In this document: piece after piece, positions 12,647 to 29,452 of the stretch
Layout of the letters: each line of letters opens with the position of its first letter
Numbering within the stretch: the first letter of the stretch is position 1
Source: Epiperipatus broadwayi
Lineage: Eukaryota > Onychophora > Udeonychophora > Euonychophora > Peripatidae
Assembly (NCBI GenBank): GCA_028023455.1
Contig: JAQFVV010013301.1
Coordinates: 64,001 to 128,000, forward strand
Reading direction: 5' to 3'
DNA length: 64,000 nucleotides
The notes under the pieces: model-generated
The model's input: only the letters and a program-made list of their open reading frames with translations
The model's database searches: none
What the model was told of the DNA's origin: nothing
Program-made: the position numbers and the translations under genes

Positions 12647-12829
12647 TAAATAAATCAATTATTTTATATAGCGCGATGTTTTATAAACTGTAATAGTTAA
12701 ACAGCATTAAGCTGTTGCACATGTGCTTTGCAGATTTTAACTATAAATGACGGAATACAAATACTTCAAACACATGATAAAGTCTGCAAAGCACATGTGC
12801 AACAGCTTAATGCTGTTTAACTATTACAG
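12647..12829. mobile_element. Snap-back element, family 1, copy 1
   Basis: This 183-bp insertion is flanked by exact 12-bp repeats TAATTAATTATT (12,635-12,646 and 12,830-12,841). A 41-bp unpaired tail (12,647-12,687) is followed by a 47-bp arm (12,688-12,734), a 48-bp loop and a perfectly complementary arm (12,783-12,829). Tail and arms match the larger copy at 57,404-57,731, which lies in the opposite orientation. Confidence 0.85.
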
Positions 12830-13266
12830 TAATTAATTATTATAAAATATTAATTTTATAAGATATTATATATCAGTAGTGTTTCTTGTGCTAGTCAGAA
12901 TAGTATTTAATTTTAAGTCATTGGTTAATTAACTTGACTGTAGTATATGGTAGTTATATCCTAGTTAGCTGGAAGTCAATAAATTTATGCAATCAATGGC
13001 ATGTAAATATCAGTTCATTTTAGTACCTCCGCCTCCAAAGTAAGACAACTGCAATCTTGCCTTCTTGTAACAATTCTGTATATAATAATCAAAGTTTATC
13101 TTTTCCCTATAACTTTATTCACTAACTTTGCATTTCTCTAATCACTTTTAATCCATTTTATTTTATATTCATACTTCCATGACTTTATTATGTAACTATG
13201 GTCATAGAGAGCACAACAGTCTTTTAAGAAACTTTCAAAATAATATAACTCTTTTTTTAAAAAACA

Positions 13267-16740
<3,474 letters not shown>

Positions 16741-16753
16741 AAAGATATATAAT

Positions 16754-16794
<41 letters not shown>

Positions 16795-16796
<2 letters not shown>

Positions 16797-19700
16797 TAAC
16801 CTGTAATTATGCATCTCCACTTCCGGATAATATATTGTATAAAATAAAACGGGTTCTATCTCAATTAATATTTAATAACTAAAATATTCAGTACTAAAAT
16901 TAAAATACTCCACTAGCTCAAATTTAAAATTCGAACAAGGTTCAATTTATAAAAATATATTAAATAAATATTTAATATTTTCATGAGACTTGAAGTGAAA
17001 ATACAGGTGACAAGATAGATTACATTGAGCCAATATCCTACAGGATACTACCTCAATGGCATAAGAACACTATCTCCCTTTATTACTATTTTAAATAACA
17101 AACTCGTAGTATTCTTACGACTTTAATATCTTCTACTCACTAAGATTAAACTAATAATTAAATCTTAATCTTCTATTTAATAATAATCTAGCTCAATAAA
17201 ATAATCTCAGGTTCATAAAGTTTATTCTAAGTTAATAAAAATACGGTAGTAAAATATGAGAAGGGATTTTATGTCATAATCTACTACACTTAAACTAATA
17301 ATAATAAATAACAATAATAATATTCTTCATGTAATGATATAATAAATACGTGGTAGTATTTTAAATCTGACAAACAAAATATGTGTGGCAACTGATAGCA
17401 TATAATTTAATATAATATTGTGATAACTGATTTATGACTAATAAATAATGTAAGATTATGATTATTTAATTATAATGAATATCAATAAAATATTTAAAAT
17501 TCTTAAAATAATTCTTTATTTATCTTTTGTGCAAAATTATATATTTGTTTCAGTTATTATGCATATATCGTGTTTTCATGCAGCGATGTGGAGAAATAAA
17601 TAAATCTGACACAAAATTTTTTAAATAACAAAATTTAACAAAGTTTATTACTAACAATAAATAACTAAACAATTTATTTACATTATTTATAGTGGATATC
17701 CTTAACCTTTTTTTTTTTTTTTACTTTACAGTTTGATTTACGAGTTATAAAAAAAAATAATTTATATTTCAATCATGTCTTTATTTAGATTTAGGACAAA
17801 ATTAAAAAAAGAAATATTATTTGTTTTCTCATTATGGTTAACTTATTACAAATATTTATCTACTTTATTAGCCACAGCATTTTATCCTTAAGATTATTAA
17901 ACTATCTTATTTAAAAAAAATTTATACTTAGGAAAACATTCCATAGAAAACAAAATTTTATAATGAGTATGGACCTCTCAAAATATTAAAAAAATTTCAT
18001 CTTGTAAGTCAAAGATGTTACACAAAAATATTATCCAAAATTCAGTACTAGATTTTAGTATTTATCACACAATGTTTACTAATCATAATATATTCTTATT
18101 TAAGCCTTACTTTTTTAGTTAATATAAGTGTAATCATTAATATATTTCTGTTAATCAATAAACAAAAAATATACTATGCATAATGTTTACATAATTTACT
18201 TTGTACTATTGTATTTTAAAATATGCAATACTTATTTTTCTCTTAAAAAAATAATAATACTAAAGCATTTAAAATTATTATCACTTTAAAAAAAATATCT
18301 TTGTTTAGATATTTTATTTTAAAAATTTTATATTTCATTTCCGAAATAAAATTCAAAATATATTTTATGATTCTTTTCTTTCCCTAGGACACTTTGGATC
18401 TTCCATTTTAAGTTATAACATTCTGCTCCTTATAAGCAACTAAACTAATCTTATACAAAAAACGATAGCACAACCTTAGTTCTAAATTATTTATCATTTC
18501 TTTTAAAATATCTTACTAAACGATGCAGTTACATGAAATAAAGATAGCGAAAACAGATGCATAGGATTAAGGAAGAAAGCTAGAATATTATTCTTAACAT
18601 ATCTCAAAATCATGGTACAGTGCAAAGAGGTAGGACATTTATCTGCCTAATATCCTCTAGTACAGGGACGATGTTAAAGCTATTTCTTCAGCTTTACTAG
18701 AACATCAAATATTTAAAGAAATATAAACACTGTCCAAATAAAATGTGTATCTGTCATAGGGCTATGTTAACTATGCTGATAACCACATAAAGACTAAATA
18801 TTATTCCCATTCCTTATCATATCCTATTTTAAAAATACATCATCTTGGTTTCCTGTTAACTATAGTACTTCCAAGCCACTATCTCAACATTATTTCTTAA
18901 GATTTTTCTATATCTTACATCGATAAAATAACTATCTGCATTTACAAAACAAATAAAATTCATTAATAGTTAAACAATCTTACGATCCCATAAGAAAAGT
19001 TTGTCCACTTCATCATTCTGTATGTTTAATTATATACGATCTACTTAGACAATATTTGAGTATCCCATAACATAAAAATTTTAAAAGAATCACATAATTA
19101 TTTATTATGTTGGATTATATCACTAATAAATAATAAAAAAAAATTGTCGTATGCATATTTCAAATCAATCCTATCTCATAATGTTTTTTAAAATGTTGTA
19201 TGAAATGCGTTACATATAATTTAAAAAAAACTTTTACACTTCATTCTTCCAATTTATGGATGATCTAAAGAAAACAAAAATATGCATTATAAAATTATGA
19301 ATAGATATTATTATTACCAATAACCTTTATCTAGTCATCGTGTTCAGTAGGCTTCCTTTGTCCACTTGAGCATTGCAGATATAAAAAAAAAATCCATACC
19401 CATACACTTTATATTAAAATATTTTTAGCTAAATTATTACATTGTTATATTATAAAATTTTAATATTAATAAATTAATGTTTTTATGTTTTTCCTAATCT
19501 TATATAAAAATTTAGATTTAAACTAAGTTAACAAAATAAAAAGAATCAAAACTATAGTTACATATTTTATTGATGATAGTTCCTGATAAATCCAAAATGC
19601 TTATTATGTTCTCTAGAGTTTTTAAAAATGTTCTCCTCTAAGCGCATTAAAGTTTTAGAATAAAATAATTATTAATCCATTTAGTAAAATGTAGAAAATA

Positions 19701-21634
19701 ATCCTTGGTTTTAATTTTTAGGACGAATAATATTAATTAATCCCATGAAGCTTCTTAATCTTCTCTACCAATATTCTCTGCGTATCTGATGCATCAATCC
19801 ATCTAATTTAACTTTTAAAATATTCGATAATCTTTTAAGTACTATTTATATTTCCATGGATCCATTTTTTTTTATTATTCATCTATGTGTTCACTTTTAT
19901 CTCTGTTTCCTTCTTGATACATTTAAACTTTCATTTGGTAGTTTTTATAAATCTCTTTTAAAATAAAACTTCAAATACTTTGAACAAATCTTTTCCAAGT
20001 ACATTTTAAATAATTCGAAGACCGGATATTTTAATATCAAAAACGCTTCTATAACATAATCTCCTGAGTTCTTTCTTAAATTTTGCACTCGAAAATATCT
20101 TTTTTTTTTTTAAAAAAATGTTACCTTTAGAAAGGATATAACATTTTACTCCTTTGAATATCATATTATATAAAATAATCCATGAAATATAATTGTCTTA
20201 TTACTATTTAAAAATAAATCTTGGATCAGTCTATAAACAATACGTTTCCATACATTCTTAGACTCCGTATAAGCTGTGGTTTTTATGTACCAGAACAGTT
20301 CTTCGATGAAATATTAATAAAGCTGTATCAATAAATATTTCAAATATTTTTACAGTATTACAATTTCTATCCATTTTATTTTGTAGTATATCCATTTTTT
20401 ATTGCGTAGTTTAAGTTAAACTTTTAGATAAAATACGACTGGTAAGCAACTTTTTAAAAAATTAGAAAATCATATTAAACGAAATTATTAAAATATTTTT
20501 AGTTTATACTCTCTTTTGTAAAAAATATATTTTTAAAATTATCAATTAGTTTTTTTTTTTGCAGATAAAGTTATAAGAAAGTACTAAAAATTGACTAAAA
20601 TAAAAGATTTAAAAAAGTACTATCTTTTGATAGTTATAATTTACCTTTCTTCAGTTTCAATACATTCTTAATCTCCCGCTATAACTTAGTTACAACGATA
20701 TTTATTGTCTGCAAGGATACCTATTCTTATTGGCCAATTCTTACTTTAGCTTTTAGAAAAAATTTACATATTTCCAATTTATAGTAGAATTGAATTTCAA
20801 AATTAGAAATTGTGACGTAATGAACTTAAAATATTACTTAAAATATTACTTTTAAATAAATTATTATTTTATTAAAACTATTTAAACATTTAAAATAACT
20901 TTTAAAACATTTAATAACTTATTCCATTTATCTATTCAATTTATCTATTTTTATTTAAAAAAAATATTTAATTTTTATTATATCTGTATTCGTCTTTATT
21001 ACATTACTTAAAACATTACATACGATAGTTAACTTAATGTTTAATACTATTTCTTTTTATGATAGGCAATAATTCTATCCAATTCTATAATATTACTTTT
21101 AAAATATTTTAAACTTTGTTATTATTTCAAACAAGCAGTGTGTGTGATAGTATACATTAAAGATCACGTGATTACTAACTTTGACAGATGATTTTCAATC
21201 TATTTCTCTGCCTAGACTAATAAAATTGATACACTTATTATATTTTATAAAATAATTATAAAAAATTTGGAAGAATAATTTAGAAAATATAGAACTAGAT
21301 ATAATTTTCACCATCATAAAGTTTATTTTAAAACATACTATATTAATTTTTACTATTTAAATATGATTACAAATCTAAATATAGCATTTATTAAATCATA
21401 CGTTTTACACTATTAAAATCGGATTTTTAAATATACTTTTAATTATTTATAGCTGTGTTATTTAATATGACCAGCTTTTACAACCATATGAAACAATATT
21501 TTAAGCTTTATATAACTATTTTTAAATGATTTTATATACTACGTATTCTCTTTAGCTTCAAATTGTTCTTTAAAGATATAATTGACTTAATATAATTAAT
21601 GTATTAAAAGAACATATTCTAAATTTAAAATTGT
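16795..21634. other. 4.9-kb very AT-rich block splitting copy A
   Basis: No open frame of 60 codons occurs anywhere in this block, which is dominated by short A and T runs. Copy B has no counterpart here; its two halves are separated only by a TA tract and a small snap-back element. The block is therefore probably an insertion, or copy B has lost it. Around 19.7-20.3 kb the minus strand gives brief peptide-like stretches resembling old coding DNA, but I cannot assign them. Confidence 0.5.
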
Positions 21635-22084
21635 TTTAGGAAATGTTCCATCTAAATTTCTTTTCTTTTCTTAAAATTTTGATACAATTTCCTTAATATT
21701 CACCAACTGTTTGACTTTATCTGCAAAGTCTCTGGTTTGTTTTTTAAATCCTGTGTCAAATTTATTTTATGATGTCAAATAAAAGTAATTTGAATAACAA
21801 TTTCCATGTTGAAGACTTTTGTTTCAACTGAGTTGAATTTCCATAGCAACCTAGAAATTTTAAGATATTTTATTGTAAATTCTTTTTATAGCCATTGTTG
21901 GTTCTGTTTTTTAACATATGCACTTTTTCATTTTCTTTTTTTTGTTTTGGTGTGTCTATTGTTGTGTTTATATAAGTATCATGATTATTGATTCCTGAAA
22001 TTAAATTACACATTACTTCATTCTTATTCAAGTAGTTTAGTGTAGTCCTTGACCTTTGTTTGTTACCATGATTAGTTTGTCATA
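21635..22084. repeat. Dispersed unit, copy A, middle part
   Basis: This aligns with 29,670-30,131. Shared landmarks are TCTGCAAAGTCTCTG, GTCAAATTTATTTTATG, GCAACCTAGAAATTTTAAG, GATTCCTGAA and ACCATGATTAGTTTGTCAT. It ends at the target site of the hAT element. Confidence 0.85.
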
Positions 22085-22495
22085 ATTTAAGTCAGTGTTT
22101 CCCAACCTGTGGTATGCGTACCACTGGTGGTACATGAGTTGTTGGTTGGTGGTACACGAAAAATAATCAATAATGGCGGACATCAAAAAAAAAAAAAAAA
22201 ATCATAAAAATATCATAGAAACGTTTTTTTCTATAATTCATATAAATTATTTTAATTAATAATATTATACAGTAAAGTTGTTAATATGTACAGTCGATAA
22301 CAATCTTTAATGTTAATGATAAAATTTAAAGTATGATTAAGAAATTAAATTTTTGGAAACAGTAATATATATAAGTATTGGAAACAATCAACTGGAAGTA
22401 TTCGAAACTCTACATATTTTTTGTTTGAAAATAAGGTTAGTCTGTCTCAAGATATATGAGAAAATATAATAGCACATTTAACAGGATTAAAATTG

Positions 22496-22880
22496 TCTTT
22501 CATGGAATATTTTCCAAAACCCGAAAACCCAAATGATAATTGGATTTCAAACCCCTTCTATGCAGAAAATTTAGAAAAAGCTACATCATTCTCAATAGAG
22601 GATAAAAAAAATTTAATAGAATTATGATGTGACAGAACTTTACAAGTAGAATTCAAATGACACAATCTAATTAACTTTTGGTTAAACATTAAAGAATATG
22701 AACAACTTGCTGAGAAAGCTCTTAAATCATTATTACCATTTATGAGTACAGAATTAGTAGGAAGAGCTTTTTTTTCATATATTTTTTTTTAAAAATAAGT
22801 ATCGAAACAGATTGAACCAGATTGAATGCAGCTGTAGACTTAAGGGTATACCTCGCATCTTTTGAAACAAATTTCAAATA
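22496..22880 (+). pseudogene. hAT transposase C-terminus, pseudogenised
   Basis: Translation with stops reads SFMEYFPKPENPNDNW, IELxCDRTLQVEFK, NFWLNIKEYEQLAEKALKSL, LPFMSTELVGRAFFS and NAAVDLRVYLASFETNFK. This follows the ZBED5/SCAND3-type hAT transposase end, including the dimerisation region where families have a conserved LCExGFS block, here degraded to LVGRAFFS. The DDE core and the BED zinc finger are absent. At least three in-frame stops confirm decay. Confidence 0.75.
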
Positions 22881-23051
22881 ATTATGTTGTTCGAAACAAG
22901 TACAAAAATCTCATTAAATTTATTTTATAAAAATATTTGATTATGATAAGAAAATATATTAATTGGTTTTTTATAATTTTGTGTTTTTATTAAAACCATT
23001 TATTAGTAAACGAAATATGACAAAAAGGCAAATCAATCTAAATTATTTTAT

Positions 23052-23291
23052 TTGAAAGAATATATCAAAAAAGCATCATACCCAGAAATTAGACTCTCGT
23101 TAATTCTTGATCATCTATTGTGGATTACTAGATGTAAGCTAGTATTTAATCATCAAAATTTTAATCCTATTAACTTCATACTGAACAATATAAAGAAAAC
23201 AAGAACAAGAGATAGCCTGATAACCCCTGAGGTTACTTTTACCATGACTTGGGACATGCTGGATTTATCCTCTCCATGGCCCAACCAATAG
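23052..23291 (+). pseudogene. Possible C-terminal fragment of a LINE protein
   Basis: The 79-codon open frame has ILDHLLWITRCKLVFNHQNF followed by NNIKKTRTRDSL and a late Trp. This layout resembles the region after the RT in several non-LTR proteins (hydrophobic-Trp, basic-F-N, then IKxRIR). It lies inside the hAT element, so it would be a captured or nested fragment. No catalytic motif is present and the resemblance is weak. Confidence 0.3.
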
Positions 23292-23718
23292 CAGGATGCT
23301 CCGAAAAAGAAAAAACAGACTCAAATTCGGGAAAACCAAATGAAGGAATGAGAAAACATTGTACAAAATATATACCAAATAACCTTTAATGTAATAATGT
23401 AAACTTTAATAAATTATTTTGGAAAAAATATGAAACTTTGAACAAATACATACATATAAATATGTTACAGTGAGTTTATAATTTCAGTGACTTTATAATC
23501 TAGCGTGACGTTTAGGAGTATTTCAATGTAATTTGTCTCATTATGAAATGTAAATACATACATGGTCACCCTATAATATTTATAATGCAAATAAAATAAC
23601 ACACTCGCAATAACAAATTTCACGAAATACAATCATTTTTACAAAGTGGTACAATTTAGCATCATGTACTACCAAGTGGTATGTGAGCCAAAAAAGGTTG
23701 GGAAATGCTAATTTAAGT

Positions 23719-24069
23719 CATTGTTTAATGTTTGCTAATGATGTATAAACATATAACATGGAATGGTTGTCATGACACATATATGTTTGTACATTTTTTA
23801 GTGTTTATTTTGAATTATCTAATAATTGGTATCTAATTTACTTCACGTATATATATGTATACAGTTTGGTAATATATAATTTCAAATTCAATTATGCAAT
23901 ACTGCATTGATAAATTATATCTATATAGTTATTTACATTTATTTCTTCAACTTTGAAAACAATATGCTAGCAACATCTTTTAATCTTTTCAGATATAAAT
24001 CCTGACTAAAAATAGTCCAACATTTCCAATGGCTATGCTTAGTATAGATGCAATTTTAGGCTACCCTCA
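23719..24069. repeat. Dispersed unit, copy A, right part
   Basis: This continues the alignment with copy B (30,140-30,495) immediately after the hAT target duplication. It shares CATTGTTTAA, GTTTGCTAATGA, TTATTTTGAATTATCTAA and AAGGCTA-like sequence, ending at GCTACCCTCA, where the copies diverge. Confidence 0.85.
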
Positions 24070-25081
24070 CAAATTCTCTTCTTTACAGAGTTAAAATTTT
24101 ACTTAGTGATTAAATTTTGTCTCTCAGTGAGCATATCAGTGAGTTCATTCTGGCATATTCATCCCTAGCCTAATTTTGAAAGAACATGAAACTTAATTTG
24201 CTGTACCCCCTTTCTAATCCTTCAATTACAACTATCTTTCCTGGCCTTCCCTTTCCCTATATTTTGGTTTTTTTCCAAATGAGAACTTTATATGGACACA
24301 TATATTTTCTTTTTTCCAAATTTTTTTTTTAAGTTTATGGTTTGAATTCTACCATTTAGGGATCTCTATTGTAGACAATACATGCATTTGCCTAGTAACC
24401 TCTTCCCTGCTCTATTCTTGAGCCTTACTGAATTTTGAGGATTATCTAAATTAGAGTATCCATAACAATGTGTGGATAGACTCAACAAGAAGTTTTGGTA
24501 GTTCTAAGGTATTTTAGCAACTATCCTAACATATACTCTCATAAACATATTATAGGATCCACACTATTTTTATGTTTCACCATTATTTTTTATCTATACT
24601 TTTATACACATTATTTGGAGTGAAATCAGCAATCATATACTCATAGTGGTTGACTAAGATATGGTTTTAATATTCTGGCAGTATATGCACCTCTAATCTC
24701 TCCATTCACATTTATCCAAAAGGTATTAGGGCCTGTTCATTTCACAATGGTATGTGATGGAATTTGATAATCACTTTATCACAAATTCAAAGTGTGTATA
24801 GACTTTTATTTTCATTTTTACTCTTTTGTTTCATTATCTTAATTAACTGCTCATAAGCTTGGTGTCTAATAATTGCCACATTTGTTTTACAGATTATAGC
24901 AGTGGGCATCTATTTTATAAATAGTGTTGATATCTCATGGCATTATTGAGATATTTAGTTGGTATATAACCCATGTGTGATTAGCTGTCCATATCTTATA
25001 TCTCAGTGCACATGTATGTTGTTGGATATCATAGTTGATTTTGAATGTTCTCTTTTAGTGTCTGCATCACAGTTAATTATC

Positions 25082-25174
<93 letters not shown>

Positions 25175-25299
25175 CTTCATAACTGTTGCATAGTTTATGG
25201 AACTGGAAATTTATTTGCTTCTTAGCAGGCAGTATTGTCATCTCCATTATTACTCGATAACTTCCTATGATGTGGGCATTCTCTCTTGATTATAATGTG
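24070..25299. other. Spacer with a long (TA)n tract
   Basis: About 45 TA units occupy 25,083-25,171. The rest is moderately AT-rich with no recognised gene or repeat family. Confidence 0.5.
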
Positions 25300-27156
25300 A
25301 CTTCATAAACCATAACCTATACACAAGATGACTTAATCTATTGACTAAATAGTTATTTCAAAATTGGCTTCCCTGCTGAGGCTGTTTTCTTTTGTGGCAA
25401 TCCTTTGAACATATATTAATTTTTTTGGATGATACTGCTATGTTCATGGGCCTTGTATTAAGAGAAAACTTTATGCTCTGAGCATTGGATGGTCTTTTTA
25501 ATTTGCATTGCTTGGTTATGTAACTTATTTGTTTCCACACTATTCATGGGCAGGATCAATATATAGGAACCAATATCACTCCAACATGTTTTTTGGGATC
25601 ACTCCTCCCAATTTAAAATTGATGGATTGATTTTTTATACTCTCTTCAGGTACTTGATGAATCCAATCAACAGAAAAATCAAGTTCAAGTGAAGTTTTAG
25701 CAGTAAAAGAATGCTCAGCACCTTGTTGGGATGTAAAAATAAAACCAGACAAGTTATTCTGAAAGACAATAACTTGTCATTGTTTATCTGAATAATGAAT
25801 GACAATCTCATCATCCTTTTTTCAGATAAAAACTGATTTCCATCCAATATTCAAACAGGTTGACTCAAGTGAAGGTAGAATAGGTTAACTAGAAAAACCA
25901 GGTATAACCTTACTACATGCACTCTGTAGTATTTTAAAAAAATGTTCATGACTTTCCAAGTCTTCTGAGGCATCCTTTGAGGTTCCACCAGGGTACATCA
26001 TAACAAACTTTCTATTGATGATAAATTAAAAGCATCTGACATTACTATTGGATAGCCTAAGAATCCAGCACCACTCCAAATATACAGACAATATTGATGA
26101 TCATGAATAATGTGCCAGTCATGCCAATAATAAGGTATACAAGGTAAGATTTATTTTTACATTCTGCATAACTTCTTTATCTTCTTTATTGTCCAAGGTC
26201 ATGGCAACTTTTTTAATGTTGTCTCCTCTGTATTACATTTTTGTGGAGTTTGCTGGAGGTCTGAATCAGGTGCTTTTCCCATGTTACTCTGAGTACTTGG
26301 GCTGAATATGAACTGTTGCATCCCCATGACTTGTGTCTTTTGGTATAGCTGGTGACCAATAATTCCAATCCCTTGGATCATGGCATCACTTAAGCATTTC
26401 AGACCTCATTCAAGGGTATCTATGGTTTCACCATGTGTTTCTATAATTTTATGACATGCTTCTATTTCTTTGTTTTCTAGGTGGTCAACTGGTTTAAAAT
26501 TACACAGGTAACACTTTATTTCTCCTCGCATTTTATCTGCATGCTTTCTTGGTTTTCCTGGATCTCTTTTTTGAATGACTTTTCACTTTGGCATCTCAAG
26601 ATTGTAAATCATTTTGGTATTGGTAATAAACTTATTTCTGCAATGAAGAAAAAAACTCTAGAGATAATAGTGTCTCCACATATTTAATCTCTTTCTGCAA
26701 TTTTGTTCATATGCTATCTGCTTTCTCCTTCATTTCTTGATTCTCAGTTTCATGCAAACCATATCAGTCTTGTCTCCCATCCTGACTTCCATACTATCTA
26801 TATTTATTTTTAAATTTATCTACTTTCTCCTTGATAAACATAACTTCAAATGCTTTATACTTTTTATACCCTTCATATCAGCCTTCAAGCTTGTCCTCAT
26901 ATTCTTAATTGCTTGGAATATTCATTCCATCTTCATAGCATCTCCCTTGGCCTGTGCTATATTGACTGTACTTGGTTGATCCACAACTTCTTCAGATGTT
27001 CTCAGGGTTTGGGGCATAACTTGGTCTGTCACTAGTCTCAATTTCAGACCCCCCACATTTAAATACACAAAGGCCCTCCATCATGGCTAACCTCAATCTC
27101 ACATACCTCAACATCACTATCCTCCTCTTCATGATATGCTGTCTCCGTACTAGCTA
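25300..27156 (-). pseudogene. Unidentified decayed coding sequence
   Basis: Read on the minus strand from about 27,156 down, broken frames give an acidic stretch (ETAYHEEEDSDVEVCEIE), a Lys/Glu-rich probable coiled coil, LENKEIEACHKIIETHGETI, then SSIES, MYPGGTSKDASEDLESHE and FFKILQSACSKVIPGFSS. The last part reads NLSGFIFTSQQGAEHSFTAK and VDWIHQVPEESIKNQS. The order acidic, coiled coil, globular and the many stops suggest an old mobile-element protein. I recognise no family. A small RTE-like match on the plus strand lies within it (26,606-26,690). Confidence 0.3.
26606..26690 (+). repeat. Short RTE LINE-like fragment
   Basis: TCATTTTGGTATTGGTAATA and the following bases match the LINE at about 5,270-5,340; the peptide HFGIGNKLISAMKKK corresponds to [15 protein letters not shown]. 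There is no further LINE sequence on either side, so this is a small remnant. Confidence 0.5.
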
Positions 27157-27159
27157 ATT

Positions 27160-27291
27160 TTTTCCACTTCTTAATATCATTAATCAAGCTGTCTAAATAA
27201 GTGTTTAGTTAACTCTTTTATAGTATTTTCCACTTCTTAATATCATTAATCAAGCTGTCTAAATAAGTGTTTAGTTAACTCTTTTATAATA
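27160..27291. repeat. Exact 66-bp tandem duplication
   Basis: The sequence from TTTTCCACTTCTTAATATC through CTTTTATAGTA is repeated directly with a period of 66 and essentially no differences. The unit CACTTCTTAA starts at 27,165 and again at 27,231. It is recent and non-coding. Confidence 0.9.
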
Positions 27292-27737
27292 GTATAATAG
27301 ATAATTGTCACAGGTTTTTGCATTTCTCTAACCATTTTTCTTTTAGCCATTACTTTAGATTGGTTTAATTTTTAATGTCATGTTTATATGCCATTAGTCT
27401 TATAATCATTGCTCCACCTGACCAACCTATTTTATTCCTGATTTAGCAATTCATCATTTAGTTATTTTGTCTCCTGTTATTGCCCTTGCATTCAAAGCCT
27501 TGCATATTTCTTTTTGTTTAACTAGTGCATATGTTTAATGTTGGGTTTAGGTGTATTCCTATCAGATCATTAGGTATGCAAATTAATTTATATGATCATA
27601 ATTACAAAAGTGATTTTAAGTCACTGGGTTTGTTATATTAGAAATAAGTTCAAATAGAATGTTACAAAAAGTCCAGTCCAATTTTTGGAACTCCTTTGCA
27701 ATTACAGTATGTTCATGCCAACATGCTGTATACCAGA
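27292..27737. other. AT-rich spacer
   Basis: Nothing recognised between the tandem duplication and the left edge of repeat copy B. Confidence 0.5.
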
Positions 27738-29329
27738 TGTAATGGTCTGGTCAAAGACATGAAAAAAGAATGTTGCATCTGACTATGGTCAGACCTAGGG
27801 TTTTCATGTAGGATGCTGGAGATGGCAAGATGAAGTACATGACCTATGATTAATCCATCTTCAATAGACTAGCATGAAACTTCTCTATCAAATTTAGATG
27901 TAATTTGGGTCAATTCACCCACATCTCATCACTCACTTTTGGATATGTTGCCTCAGTATTCAAACTCAGGAAAAATTTACATTGGACTCTTTAAACAGAG
28001 ATATACTTATGCATATTCATGATTATATCAGCTTTCCCAAGTTACCATTTATAAATAACCCTTATCTAATAATTTTTTAATGATAACACACTAATGTATG
28101 TGTGCATGTATATATAGGTATGGTGCTGGCTTTATAGATGACTGCAAAAACCTGTTAAATAAATTAGAGAGTTTTTATCCATTCAACAAGATTTACATCA
28201 TTTATTTATAAATTAAATCATGTGTAAGCAATAAATAAAACTTGAATGAATCAAAGAGATATTAACAATATTTACAAGTGGATGTGAAAAGATTAGATAT
28301 ATATTTATAATTTAAATGCCAGTAATGAGCATCTATTATATTAGTGATTTCCTTAATCTGAAATTACCAACCCTTAGTCCCCAAAAATATTGGCTTTACT
28401 ATTCACAAAGTTAACTAAATAAAATTAATTTAATATTCAACATCGATTTGACTCTTTGCTCAAGTTGTGATAACTTAACTTGCCTGAACACCCCCCTGTC
28501 ATTTATTATACAATAATAAAGAAATATTATTCAATATAATAGCATAGCATATACACTCAGGAAGTTAATCATTTATATCAAAATAATTAAGCACTATCAT
28601 TAGTTAAATGAATAACACATAATACAATTCTGTCTTCTTAAATGCATGTCATTAATGTAAAAAAAGAAATAAAATTCTTACCTCCAAATTTCAAGTTTAT
28701 GGTCATGAATAAAAGGTTAAGTGCTTGGGATGGGAAATTGTACCTAGATTTTATTAAAAAAATATTCCTGCTAAGTTGAACCTTCTTTCCCCACTCTCAC
28801 ATTCTGTTAAGTTGGCCTCTCCCAAAATGTTGAATCATAATATTAAACATTCCCAAGATAAAAATGAAATAATAATAAAAAAATCAATAATACATTCACA
28901 AGAAAAATATTCATAATGCATAACATAAAAAAATTATTTCAGGAAGTGATAATCAGTTCTTGTTCAATTACTAAAGTCTTCATTTTATAGTTCATACAGT
29001 TTGCATGCTCTCCTCCATTGTTCACTACCACTGTTGTGTGGTACACTCTGGATAATTCTGCCTCAATGGATTTTGGTTTTCTTCGACTCTGCTGTTAAAC
29101 ATTCCATGCTGTATAGAGCAAATGTGTCAGGAGCTATAAATGTAAAGGTATGGCTATGTACTCTTCATGGGTATTGGATTAACACTCTCCCCAGCAACAA
29201 TTGATTGTTCTAGAAAGCCCACATTGTGCTAGCTCTTTATGCATTAAGTTTAAGTTCAGATACAGCTTGAAGTAAAAAACAATATTTTTAAATGTGATAA
29301 AATGTGCTTGTTCTAGCATCTTTTGTGCT

Positions 29330-29331
<2 letters not shown>
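27738..29331. repeat. Dispersed unit, copy B, left part
   Basis: Counterpart of 14,953-16,740; see that entry for shared landmarks. Copy B is followed at once by a TA tract, a snap-back element and then the rest of the unit, so it gives the better picture of the unit's original order. Confidence 0.8.

Positions 29332-29414
<83 letters not shown>
29332..29414. repeat. (TA)n microsatellite
   Basis: About 41 TA units at the same position within the unit as the TA palindrome of copy A. Confidence 0.97.
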
Positions 29415-29416
<2 letters not shown>

Positions 29417-29452
29417 TTATTTTCCAGATTTGCATTCACATAAATGTTTGAT

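Larger units (their letters stand above)
22093..23710. mobile_element. hAT-superfamily DNA transposon, non-autonomous
   Basis: The element is bounded by CAGTGTTTCCCAACC and GGTTGGGAAATGCTA, hAT-type terminal inverted repeats differing at three positions. An exact 8-bp duplication ATTTAAGT flanks it (22,085-22,092 and 23,711-23,718), as hAT transposases produce. The copy of the host sequence at 30,121-30,150 has one uninterrupted GTTTAAGT, so that is the unoccupied site. Only the end of a transposase remains inside, so the element cannot move itself. Confidence 0.93.

Noticed and set aside
16795-21634. Nuclear copy of mitochondrial DNA
   Set aside because: The composition suggested it, but no mitochondrial protein, rRNA or tRNA signature is recognisable.
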